Assembly (NCBI RefSeq): GCF_000237825.1
Contig: NZ_CM001377.1
Location: 1,116,001 to 1,180,000, forward strand
Source of the DNA: Thermanaerovibrio velox DSM 12556
GTDB taxonomy: Bacteria > Synergistota > Synergistia > Synergistales > Synergistaceae
Direction of reading: 5' to 3'
DNA length: 64,000 nucleotides
Shown: piece by piece, positions 50,365 through 58,131 of the stretch
Position numbering within the stretch: position 1 is the first letter of the stretch
Layout: every line of letters begins with the position of its first letter
The notes under the pieces: model-generated
Told to the model about the DNA's origin: nothing
The model's input: only the letters and a program-made list of their open reading frames with translations
Databases searched by the model: none
Program-made: the position numbers and the translations under genes

Positions 50365-52947
50365 CTACAGGCCCACCCGGCCCATGCCGTTTATTATCTT
50401 GTCCAACATCTCGTCTATGGTGGTTATGTAACGGGCCATGCCGTTAAAGGCCTGCTGGAACTTTATTATGTCCATCATCTCCTCGTCCAGGTTCACCCCC
50501 ATCACCGACTGCCTCTGGGTCTCTATCTGGTCCACCAAGGCCTTCTGGTTCTTGGCCATGGTGGTGGCCCGCTGGCCCGCCGCACCAAGCTCGGCTATGA
50601 AGCTCTCGTAGTAGGAGTTGAAGTCCGAGGAACGGCCGTTCAAAACCTTGGACTGCTTTAACTGGGCCAGCTTAAGGGCCACTGTACCATCCCCAGAGGA
50701 GTTACCCGCCGCCCCCTGAGCCTTGCCCTTACCATCCCCGCTGTAGGCGGCTATCAACGACGACCGGGCCTCCAACAGGGGGTTCAACGAGAAGCTGCCG
50801 GAGGCCCCATACTTGCCGGTTACGGGGGTGAAGAACTCTATGCCAGTGGTGTTTATGTAATCCCCAGCCCCGTGCCCCGAGTAATGAAGAGCGTTAAACT
50901 CCGTGACCAGGCCATACACTATCTCGTCGAACCAGTCCGTCTGGGCCAGGAGAAAATCGTCCCTTGACTCCAGCAAACCCCGGATCTCGCCACCCTTTAC
51001 GTGATGGCGGCACTGGATCTGGGTAAGGCCAACCCCCTTGAGCTCCAGCCTAAGCCCCTTGTAGACCTCCGTGGCGGAGGAGGCGGACCAAAGGTCCGAA
51101 GCGGACAAGGACCTGGCGTCCTTGAAGGAATTGGTGGAGGACAAATACTCCCTGCCCTCGAACTTAAAGTAAGCGTCCTCGGAGTAGGCTGCCACGCTGG
51201 TCGAGTCATCGGCGTTCACAAATCCCAGCTTACGGGCCATGTAGAGGCTTCCCCCCTGGCCGGTCCCACAGTCGCTGCCTCCCAAGACGTTTATCCTGTA
51301 GGCCTCCCCGACCAGGTCGCTCTGAAGCTTGAGATAGTAGTTACCGGTGGTGCCGTCCTGCTCCACAAGACACCTAAGCCACTGCTCCGGCTTCGACGGA
51401 GCAGTGCCAGGCGGATTGGTGGTAAGCTCGGGCGGGATCTTGGCGGCAAGATCGCTGGAGTAAGCGGCGTTTATCTTGTTGGCTATGGTGGTGAGAGAAT
51501 CCCCTTCCGTCACCTCTATGGTGACCGCCGGCGAGCTACCCGTCAACCCCATATGACGCGCCAGGTCACCCTGAACATCCGATATGGCAATGAGGTGCCT
51601 GTCAACGCTCGACAGGGTCAGCTGATCTCCGCCAGACGAAACCGAGGAGATGAAAGCAGAGCCGTAGTTGGCTGAAAAGAAGGAGTTTAGATCCGAAAGG
51701 TTCAAAAGCCCTCCCGCGGTGGAGGCGCTGTTGCCCAGGTTGTCCGATATGTCCCATTGGGAAGTTCCGCTATTCCACACCACCGACACCAGCGACTCAA
51801 AGGAACCCGCCGCAACCCTGAACCTATACGAGGCAGAACCGCTGGAAGGGGGTATCAAAACCGTCCCCACGGGATTGCCCCCGGAGGCAGGGAAAGAAGC
51901 GGTGCTCTTAACCACCCCGGACGAGGAGACCTGAAGGGCAAAACTGCCCCTCAACCCGATGGCGGCGTCCTTATCGGTCACCGAAAGCATCGCGTTCCCG
52001 CGCCCCAGCTCCCAACGCTTCTCGTTCGCCAAACGCTGAACCTCCAGGGATACCACCGACTCGGGCATCCTCTGCTCTATTATCGCCACCGCCACGGTGG
52101 GGTCTGACACGTGCTGGAACTGGTTGTCCTCCACCTGCACGTCGAAAAAACCCTGGTTCCCCGCCACCGGCACGAGCACCAAGTGCCTGGTCTTGGTGCC
52201 CTGCACCAATAGTTTACCCCCCAGATCAATCTTGTAGTCCCCGTCGGCCTCGTCCAAACAAGGGCTGCCTACGGTGCAGTCTATCATCCTGGAGAGCTTC
52301 TCCACCAAAAGGTCCCTACGGTCCAAAAGGTCGTTGGGGTTCCCCCCTACCCCCTTTATCTCCTCTATCACCCCATTGAGCTGGGCTATCTGATCTATGA
52401 GGGAGTTCGCCTCCTCCACCTTAAGGCGAACCTCCTTGTTCAGCGCCGTCCTGTACTGATCATAGTTGGTCTTAAGCTGCTGAAGGAAAACCACCACGTT
52501 CTTGGCGTTCTGCACCAGGTTCTCCCGGGTGGCGCTGTTGTCCGGCCTCTTGGATACCTCCTGAAGGGCCGCCCAAAAGTCGTTCATGGAGGCCTGGAAC
52601 CCCTTGCCCCCAGGCTCGTTGACGTAGGTCTCCGTCTGGCTTATGGCCTTCAGCACCGTGTCCCAGTAGCCCTTGACGCAAACCTCCTCCCGGTACTGGG
52701 CATCCAAGAAGAGATCACGAAGACGCCTTATAGCATCGGTCTGAACCCCCGTGCCTATCTGACCCGGCACCGCTGGACGGGCAAGACCGGGGTCCGTGAA
52801 AGGATCGCTGGCAGACGCCTCAACCCTCTGACGGGAATAACCCTCCACGTGGGCGTTGGACATGTTGTGCCCCGCCACCTCCATGCCCCGCCTGAAGTAG
52901 TCCATGGCCCTCCTGCCCATCTCAAACCCGAAGAAGCTGTTGAGCAA
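50365..52947 (-). CDS. flgK: Hook-associated protein FlgK, large form (860 residues)
   Basis: First junction protein between hook and filament. N-terminus FFGFEMGRRAMDYFRRGMEVAGHNMSNAHVEGYSRQ and C-terminus VNLDEEMMDIIKFQQAFNGMARYITTIDEMLDKIING are the family ends. Usual length is 450-660, so about 200 residues are added in the exposed middle part, as in FlgL and flagellin. The coding sequence lies 12 bp from flgN and 12 bp from flgL. Confidence 0.95.
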   Translation of the reverse strand: MLNSFFGFEMGRRAMDYFRRGMEVAGHNMSNAHVEGYSRQRVEASASDPFTDPGLARPAVPGQIGTGVQTDAIRRLRDLFLDAQYREEVCVKGYWDTVLKAISQTETYVNEPGGKGFQASMNDFWAALQEVSKRPDNSATRENLVQNAKNVVVFLQQLKTNYDQYRTALNKEVRLKVEEANSLIDQIAQLNGVIEEIKGVGGNPNDLLDRRDLLVEKLSRMIDCTVGSPCLDEADGDYKIDLGGKLLVQGTKTRHLVLVPVAGNQGFFDVQVEDNQFQHVSDPTVAVAIIEQRMPESVVSLEVQRLANEKRWELGRGNAMLSVTDKDAAIGLRGSFALQVSSSGVVKSTASFPASGGNPVGTVLIPPSSGSASYRFRVAAGSFESLVSVVWNSGTSQWDISDNLGNSASTAGGLLNLSDLNSFFSANYGSAFISSVSSGGDQLTLSSVDRHLIAISDVQGDLARHMGLTGSSPAVTIEVTEGDSLTTIANKINAAYSSDLAAKIPPELTTNPPGTAPSKPEQWLRCLVEQDGTTGNYYLKLQSDLVGEAYRINVLGGSDCGTGQGGSLYMARKLGFVNADDSTSVAAYSEDAYFKFEGREYLSSTNSFKDARSLSASDLWSASSATEVYKGLRLELKGVGLTQIQCRHHVKGGEIRGLLESRDDFLLAQTDWFDEIVYGLVTEFNALHYSGHGAGDYINTTGIEFFTPVTGKYGASGSFSLNPLLEARSSLIAAYSGDGKGKAQGAAGNSSGDGTVALKLAQLKQSKVLNGRSSDFNSYYESFIAELGAAGQRATTMAKNQKALVDQIETQRQSVMGVNLDEEMMDIIKFQQAFNGMARYITTIDEMLDKIINGMGRVGL

Positions 52948-52959
52948 AGCCCTTCCCCC

Positions 52960-53406
52960 CTATATCCTGGCGCTAAAGCCCCCGGCGTCATCAAAAGGAG
53001 CCCGCATCCTGCGCCATTCGCTTATCATCATCTCGTTGAGCATCCTTGCCTCGTCCATGAGCATCTCCAGCAGCTTCATCTCAGACCTCAGCAGCCCCAC
53101 ACGGTTGGCCAAAGACCTGCCCCTGGCCCTGAGAAGCTCCCCATCCTCCAAGCTCAATCGCTCACACATCTCGGAGATCACGGGCTCACACCCCAACTCT
53201 GAAGCCAAGGCGGCACAAAGCCTGCTGCGCTTTCCCTCCAACGCCTGGGCCTTCACGGACAAAAACTGCATCTCCTTGAAGAGGTCCTGCAAAACTTGAA
53301 GGCGCCCATCCCTGAGCGCCTCCCTCTGCTTTATAAGAAGATCCCCCAACTGTCCTAAAACTTCATCCTGCATCTCAAGGGTCTTCACAAGCTCAGGGAA
53401 GCTCAA
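52960..53406 (-). CDS. flgN: FlgN-family flagellar export chaperone
   Basis: 148-residue helical protein, QDEVLGQLGDLLIKQREALRDGRLQVLQDL at the start and long amphipathic helices after it. FlgN binds FlgK and FlgL in the cytoplasm and brings them to the export gate. Sequence identity in the family is low; gene order between flgM and flgK is the main support. It lies 3 bp after flgM. Confidence 0.85.
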   Translation of the reverse strand: MSFPELVKTLEMQDEVLGQLGDLLIKQREALRDGRLQVLQDLFKEMQFLSVKAQALEGKRSRLCAALASELGCEPVISEMCERLSLEDGELLRARGRSLANRVGLLRSEMKLLEMLMDEARMLNEMMISEWRRMRAPFDDAGGFSARI

Positions 53407-53409
53407 CGG

Positions 53410-53691
53410 CTACACACCCCTCGTAACCCCAGCCTTGAGGAGACGCTCCGCCAACACATCCAGATTTGGCCGGTAAGAACCCGCCTCAACCCTGGAGCGA
53501 ACCTCCTCTACCTTATCGACCCTTAGGTCCGGCAACTTTTGCATCTCCTTGACCACCGACGCAAGCTCCTTGCCAAAGGAACTTACCTCCACATGGTCCT
53601 TCCCGCCCCCCTCGGGGACGCCGGAATAAGCCCTACGGGACTTACGGTCCACCGGATGGCCGCCGTATATCCTGTCTATGCGATCTATCAT
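53410..53691 (-). CDS. flgM: Anti-sigma-28 factor FlgM
   Basis: 93 residues with IDRIDRIYGG at the start and the FlgM C-terminal helical region VDKVEEVRSRVEAGSYRPNLDVLAERLL. It holds sigma-28 until the hook is finished and FlgM is exported. ATG 53691 follows GGGGAG; the longer start at 53730 lies in the promoter. It has its own sigma-28 promoter at 53736-53763, an autoregulatory loop, and heads the flgM-flgN-flgK-flgL-fliW-csrA-maf unit. Confidence 0.92.
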   Translation of the reverse strand: MIDRIDRIYGGHPVDRKSRRAYSGVPEGGGKDHVEVSSFGKELASVVKEMQKLPDLRVDKVEEVRSRVEAGSYRPNLDVLAERLLKAGVTRGV

Positions 53692-53735
53692 CTCAAGATC
53701 TCCCCTCTTCCTGGATCCCAAGGTCCTCAACGAAC

Positions 53736-53763
53736 TTATCGGAACCCAACCGGAGAATCTTTA
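53736..53763 (-). promoter_or_regulatory. Sigma-28 promoter of the flgM operon
   Basis: On the minus strand TAAA (53763-53760), 16 bp, TCCGATAA (53743-53736). Spacing and -10 are the same as at the flagellin promoter, which supports both. It lies in the 88-bp gap between yvyF and flgM. Confidence 0.82.
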
Positions 53764-53779
53764 GTAGCTAAACTCAACT

Positions 53780-54139
53780 TTAATGATCCGAAATCATCAT
53801 CCTGTGCCTGACGTAAGCCCTGCAACGGTCGCAAAGGCCTCCCAAATTGGACCTCTCCCCGCACATGGGGCAAGAACCATCCGTCCCGGACACCGGGGAA
53901 GAATAATCCCATGCGAAAAGGGCCTTGACCACCTCCTCCGGGACCCCAAGAAGCTCCGACGCATCCCTAACCGACAACCTAAGGGAGGGGAAGTCCCGCA
54001 GCATGGCCCGGATCACCAAGTACAACCTCACCGCCTCGTCCTTGCACACGGGGCAAAAGGGGGCGCTTCCCCTGGGGGCTGCAAAGGCCTTACCACACAT
54101 GACACAGGATATAAGATCCAACTCTCCCAATTCGCTCAC
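53780..54139 (-). CDS. YvyF-like flagellar operon zinc-ribbon protein
   Basis: 119 residues with two zinc-ribbon cysteine sets (CVMCGKAF...FCPVC and CPMCGERSNLGGLCDRC) around a helical middle (LSVRDASELLGVPEEVVKALFAWD). It matches the YvyF-type protein (TIGR03826) found between comFC and flgM in Bacillus and Clostridia. A link to flagellar gene control is known by position, the mechanism is not. The gene lies 17 bp after comFC. Confidence 0.87.
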   Translation of the reverse strand: MSELGELDLISCVMCGKAFAAPRGSAPFCPVCKDEAVRLYLVIRAMLRDFPSLRLSVRDASELLGVPEEVVKALFAWDYSSPVSGTDGSCPMCGERSNLGGLCDRCRAYVRHRMMISDH

Positions 54140-54155
54140 CCCTCAAACGGAGGCA

Positions 54156-54830
54156 CTAGAGCTGCCCATGTCCCTTCCCTCCGCCCTCAAAGGCCTTTGA
54201 AAGGCTCAAGACCGCCACCCCGACCACCGAACAGCCCGCCTCGTTCAAGGCCTCCGCAGCGGCTCCCAATGTCCCCCCGGTGGTCAAGACATCGTCCACC
54301 AGGACAACCTCATCCAATCCCCGGGGACCGGACCAACCTATCGCCCCCTCAGGTATCCGCCGCTCCTTCGACTTGACCTGGGACGCCACCTTAGCCCGCC
54401 AAACCAGATGGTCCTCCACCGAAATCCCCCAGACGCTGGACAGCCCCTGGGCCAATAAAAGGGACTGGTTGTATCCCCTGGGACTTCCAACGTGAAGGGG
54501 TATCGGCACGATACACCGGCCCAAAGGAGCAAAACGCCTGCCAAGCGCCACCCCCACATGAAAGGCCAGGGACGAACATCCCCGGTACTTAAATAGGTGA
54601 ACCACATCCCTTAAAACACCCTCGTGCGTCCCCCCATACAAAACCTCCACCGCCCCGCCGGGCAGGAGGATCCTGGAGGAACCGCAGGAACTCAATAAAC
54701 CGTCCCCGCAAGCCGAACAGAGCACCTCCCCCAGGGCGCCGCAGACAGGACAGCTGGCGGGGAGGAACAGGTGAAGAAGCCCCTTAAACAAAGAAAAAAG
54801 GGGGCCCAAGGCCCCCGATCCCACGATCAA
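54156..54830 (-). CDS. comFC: ComFC-family phosphoribosyltransferase-like protein
   Basis: Up to 224 residues: an N-terminal zinc-type cysteine set ([19 protein letters not shown]) and a PRTase domain with [21 protein letters not shown]. In other bacteria the family serves DNA uptake; in this gene order it lies before yvyF and flgM. The true start is uncertain: the first 13 codons run through the metK terminator, so TTG 54791 may be the start of a 211-residue form, although no good ribosome site is seen at either. Confidence 0.88.
   Translation of the reverse strand: MIVGSGALGPLFSLFKGLLHLFLPASCPVCGALGEVLCSACGDGLLSSCGSSRILLPGGAVEVLYGGTHEGVLRDVVHLFKYRGCSSLAFHVGVALGRRFAPLGRCIVPIPLHVGSPRGYNQSLLLAQGLSSVWGISVEDHLVWRAKVASQVKSKERRIPEGAIGWSGPRGLDEVVLVDDVLTTGGTLGAAAEALNEAGCSVVGVAVLSLSKAFEGGGKGHGQL
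54791..54816 (-). terminator. Intrinsic terminator of metK within the comFC 5' end
   Basis: GGGGGCC (54800-54806) and GGCCCCC (54810-54816) pair with a 3-nt loop; TTTTTTC follows on the minus strand. It begins 11 bp after the metK stop. Confidence 0.85.
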
Positions 54831-56032
54831 ACCCGCTCCGCAGCCTTACGAAGGACTTCCGCCCGGTCGGTCCTCTCCCAGGCGGGCAGGGGATCTAGAT
54901 CCATCCGCCCCATGTGGCCGTAAGCCGCAAGCCTCCTGTACTGAGGTTTTCTCAGGTCGAGATCCCTTATTATGGCCCCGGGCCTGAAGTCAAAGTGCTC
55001 CCGGATAAGCTGGGTAAGGGCCTCATCGGATATGACACCGCTGCCAAAGGTGTCCACCATTATGGAGACCGGATGGGCCACACCTATGGCGTAAGCCACC
55101 TGGATCTGACAGGCCTTGGCAAGCCCCGCAGCCACCACGTTCTTGGCAGCGTACCGAGCCATGTAGGCCGCCGAACGGTCCACCTTGGTGGGGTCCTTCC
55201 CGGAGAAAGCTCCGCCCCCGTGAGGTACCATGCCGCCATAGGTGTCAACTATTATCTTTCGCCCCGTAAGCCCCGTATCCGCCAACGGCCCACCAAGGAC
55301 GAAACGCCCGGTGGGGTTAACCAGTATCCTGGGCTTCCTCTCCATCAGATGAGCGGGTATAACAGGATATATAACGTGCTCCACCACGTCAGCCTCTATC
55401 TGAGATGCGTCCACCGCCGGATGATGCTGGGTGCTAACCACTATGGTGTCCACCCGCACGGGCTTGCCGTCCACGTACTCCAGAGTCACCTGGGTCTTGC
55501 CGTCCGGCCTGAGGTACGGAAGTATCCGCTGCTTCCTCACCATGGCAAGACGCCGGGCCAACTTGTGGGCCAGGGAGATCGGGGCAGGCATGAGCTCCTC
55601 GGTCTCGTCACAGGCGTAACCGAACATCATCCCCTGATCCCCTGCTCCTATGGCGTCTATCTGACTGTCGGTCATGTGGGACTCCCTTATCTCCAGCGCC
55701 CTGTCTACCCCCTGGGCTATGTCCGGAGACTGATCATCTATCGAAGTAACCACCGCACAGGTATCCCCGTCAAAACCGTACTTCGCCCTGGTATAACCTA
55801 TCTCCTTCACTATCTCCCTAGCAAGCCTGGGGATGTCCACGTAACAGCTGGTACTTATCTCCCCCGCCACAACCACAAGGCCAGTGGTAACCAAGGTCTC
55901 GCAGGCAACCCGGCCCATCGGATCCTTCTCCAATATGGCATCCAAGATGCCGTCGGAGATCTGGTCCGCGAGTTTGTCGGGGTGCCCCTCCGTCACCGAC
56001 TCGGACGTAAAAAGGAACCTCTCTTTGCTCAA
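54827..56032 (-). CDS. metK: S-adenosylmethionine synthetase
   Basis: 401-residue cytoplasmic enzyme that makes SAM from methionine and ATP. Family motifs: [16 protein letters not shown] near the start, [12 protein letters not shown], and the P-loop [22 protein letters not shown] 56032 follows GGAGG by 8 bp; the in-frame TTG at 56047 overlaps that site. It has its own promoter at 56084-56112 and a terminator directly after the stop. Confidence 0.97.
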   Translation of the reverse strand: MSKERFLFTSESVTEGHPDKLADQISDGILDAILEKDPMGRVACETLVTTGLVVVAGEISTSCYVDIPRLAREIVKEIGYTRAKYGFDGDTCAVVTSIDDQSPDIAQGVDRALEIRESHMTDSQIDAIGAGDQGMMFGYACDETEELMPAPISLAHKLARRLAMVRKQRILPYLRPDGKTQVTLEYVDGKPVRVDTIVVSTQHHPAVDASQIEADVVEHVIYPVIPAHLMERKPRILVNPTGRFVLGGPLADTGLTGRKIIVDTYGGMVPHGGGAFSGKDPTKVDRSAAYMARYAAKNVVAAGLAKACQIQVAYAIGVAHPVSIMVDTFGSGVISDEALTQLIREHFDFRPGAIIRDLDLRKPQYRRLAAYGHMGRMDLDPLPAWERTDRAEVLRKAAERV

Positions 56033-56083
56033 CAAACACACCTCCAAGAATTATTACCCCTCTTCATTAAAGGGGACGATGGG

Positions 56084-56112
56084 GTTATACCACAAACCCA
56101 CCCATCAACCAA
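56084..56112 (-). promoter_or_regulatory. Sigma-70-type promoter of metK
   Basis: On the minus strand TTGGTT (56112-56107), 17 bp, TATAAC (56089-56084). The leader is about 45 nt; it has a short CCCC/GGGG dyad but no room for a SAM riboswitch. Confidence 0.65.
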
Positions 56113-56127
56113 GCCCCAAGACTGAAA

Positions 56128-56553
56128 TCAAGTGTACTCTATTGGCCTCTTTATCAACACCACGGCACCCTCCCGACGCTCAAAACCCTTCCTTATCAGG
56201 AACGACGATAAGTCGCTGCTGTAAGTTATGATGAGCGGAATGGGGCTTACCACCGGGTGCCCCAAAACGTAGTCCAAAAGGGCGCTCCCAACCCCCTTGC
56301 CCTGATGATCCGGGTGCACCAGTATATCCCACAGGGTACCCCGGAAGACGAAGTCGGTTATAAACCGACAAAACGCCACCAGCCTCCCCTCGTACCTCAT
56401 GGAGAAACACATGCTGGTCCCCTGCAGCATCCGCTCTATCTGCTCCAGGGTCCTGCTCTTCCCCCAATGGGTGAACCGGTAAAGCTCCTGAAGCTCCTCG
56501 GGCCTTACGGACTCCTTGCTATCATAGGTTACATAGTCCCCGAGAACGGACAA
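56128..56553 (-). CDS. GNAT acetyltransferase
   Basis: 141-residue N-acetyltransferase. The acetyl-CoA site is LVHPDHQGKGVGSALLDYVL, preceded by the typical strand GRLVAFCRFITDFVFRGTLWDI; IRKGFERREGAVVLIKR closes the domain. The acceptor cannot be deduced. It lies between metK and a small zinc-ribbon gene, on the same strand as both. Confidence 0.88.
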   Translation of the reverse strand: MSVLGDYVTYDSKESVRPEELQELYRFTHWGKSRTLEQIERMLQGTSMCFSMRYEGRLVAFCRFITDFVFRGTLWDILVHPDHQGKGVGSALLDYVLGHPVVSPIPLIITYSSDLSSFLIRKGFERREGAVVLIKRPIEYT

Positions 56554-56574
56554 AACATACCCCTCCCGCCTGGA

Positions 56575-56781
56575 TCACATGGGGCAGGAACTAGGAATAG
56601 CCATGCCAAGAACCATCTCCTTAAGATCCCTTCCCTCAGCGCTGGATGACACGTTGAGCTGAAGCACCTGCCCCGCCCCGCAGGATCTGCAGGTGAAGGC
56701 CACCCGTGCCGACCCCGACGGATCCGATGCCCCCGCCAAAACCATGATGCGCCCGCAGTTCTGACACCCCACTATGAGCAC
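56575..56781 (-). CDS. Small zinc-ribbon protein
   Basis: 68 residues. Two cysteine pairs, CQNCGRI and CRSCGAG, 33 residues apart, suggest one zinc ribbon with beta strands; the end carries a further Cys (SSCPM). I chose GTG 56781 because GGGGGGTG lies 8 bp upstream; TTG 56799 overlaps it. No family recognised. It lies between DUF3084 and the GNAT gene, with short gaps, probably cotranscribed. Confidence 0.7.
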   Translation of the reverse strand: MLIVGCQNCGRIMVLAGASDPSGSARVAFTCRSCGAGQVLQLNVSSSAEGRDLKEMVLGMAIPSSCPM

Positions 56782-56802
56782 CCCTGAAACACCCCCCAAA
56801 AG

Positions 56803-57999
56803 CTACCTCTCCACCCTTATGGTGACCTCCAAGGGCCCCTCTGTATAAGCATCCCCCTTAGCCACCACGGTCACCTGGAACGGCCCGCTAGCCCCTGACA
56901 TGCGCTCCACCGCATCGAAGAACTCCGCCGCCGTAACCCCTCCAACAGTGCCGCTCAAGGGGTCCTTAAGCAAACCCCGGCTCACCACCCGCTGGTTCAC
57001 CTCTTTAAGAATGCCGTACAAAACCTGCTCCGCATCGGAAGGGTTCAAGGCCCTCTCAAAACGCTCAGCCGCCAGGACCTCTCCGTCCCGAACCACCAAG
57101 ACGCTCCTGTAGACCTTCACCGAACAGTCCAGGGCCTCGCCGATAGTGGCGTTGGAGGACGCAAAAAGCCTCAAAACCCTCCTGCCGCCACCCCCCTCCC
57201 GCAGGACCCCGAGAACCTTGGCTTCTTCCTGTGGATCCAGCCTTAGGATAACCGCCTCGGGCTTCAGCCCAAACCTAAGGGCTAAACTGGCCCTCGCCCG
57301 GTTTAAAAGGGTCGAAACCGCTTCACCAGGATCTCCCCTCCCATCCCAAGAGACCTGGTATAGCAGCTCCCCAGCAAAGACCATTATCCGGCCAGACCGC
57401 ATCTGCTGCAGCTCCTTCTCCAGGGCATCCCTTTTCAGCCGGAGATCCGCCACCTCCGCCATAAGCCTGTCCCGCTGGGAGCGAAGATCCCGCAACTGAC
57501 CCTCAAGCTGGGACTTCTTGTCCGCTAGCTCCACGGTCTTCGCAACAAGCCCGTCGTACTTTCGCCTCACCATCTCCAGCTCACCCGAAGCGGAAACGAG
57601 ACGGGACTCCGTCTCCTTAAGACGCGAAACCATCGAGTCCATGGCCTTGTGACTCTCGAAAAGCCTGCCCTGGGACTCGGAAAGCTCCCGCCGGCTATCC
57701 TCCAGCTTGACGTTAAGCTCCTGCATCTGACGGTTTATTATCTTCATGCCCAAAAGGGCACTTCGAACCGTGGAGGAAGCAAAACCCAAAACCACAAGGG
57801 TGCTGAGGGTTATCAGCACACCGGTCACCGTGGTTATGACCGATGAGGTGTGCCTCGGCCTCAACCCAAACAGGGACACCCTCTTCTTGCCCACCCGCAT
57901 GCCAAGCACGTCGCCCACATAGGCCACAACGGCACTTATCAGCACCAAAGCCAGTATAAGCTGCCAGTTAAGCTCCCCTATATCCTGCCAAAAGGACAC
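56803..57999 (-). CDS. DUF3084 membrane coiled-coil protein
   Basis: 398 residues: two N-terminal membrane spans (about 14-36 and 52-76) with RVGKKRVSLFGLRPRHTS between them, a long coiled coil (about 85-205), and a C-terminal beta-rich domain (GRIMVFAGELLYQVSWDGRGDPGEA). This is the layout of DUF3084 proteins known from cyanobacteria and some anaerobes. Function unknown; an envelope or cytoskeletal scaffold role is inferred from shape only. Confidence 0.85.
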   Translation of the reverse strand: MSFWQDIGELNWQLILALVLISAVVAYVGDVLGMRVGKKRVSLFGLRPRHTSSVITTVTGVLITLSTLVVLGFASSTVRSALLGMKIINRQMQELNVKLEDSRRELSESQGRLFESHKAMDSMVSRLKETESRLVSASGELEMVRRKYDGLVAKTVELADKKSQLEGQLRDLRSQRDRLMAEVADLRLKRDALEKELQQMRSGRIMVFAGELLYQVSWDGRGDPGEAVSTLLNRARASLALRFGLKPEAVILRLDPQEEAKVLGVLREGGGGRRVLRLFASSNATIGEALDCSVKVYRSVLVVRDGEVLAAERFERALNPSDAEQVLYGILKEVNQRVVSRGLLKDPLSGTVGGVTAAEFFDAVERMSGASGPFQVTVVAKGDAYTEGPLEVTIRVER

Positions 58000-58062
58000 A
58001 TCTATACCCCCAAGGAAAAGCCCCAGTCTATCTCACCACCCAAATTACCATAAAACGGGACA

Positions 58063-58096
58063 TAAAAAACCAAAGGGGCCCCCCAAGAGAGCCCCC
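58063..58096 (-). terminator. Likely terminator of the O-antigen-ligase-like gene
   Basis: GGGGC (58075-58079) and GCCCC (58091-58095) pair around an 11-nt loop; the minus strand then reads TTTGGTTTTTTA. The stem is short, so strength is uncertain. Confidence 0.6.
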
Positions 58097-58131
58097 ACTT
58101 ACACTTAACACAAAGCCCCAGGCCTACACCG

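Noticed and set aside
56033..56127. SAM riboswitch before metK
   Set aside because: The predicted leader is about 45 nt and shows no kink-turn or conserved SAM-I core.
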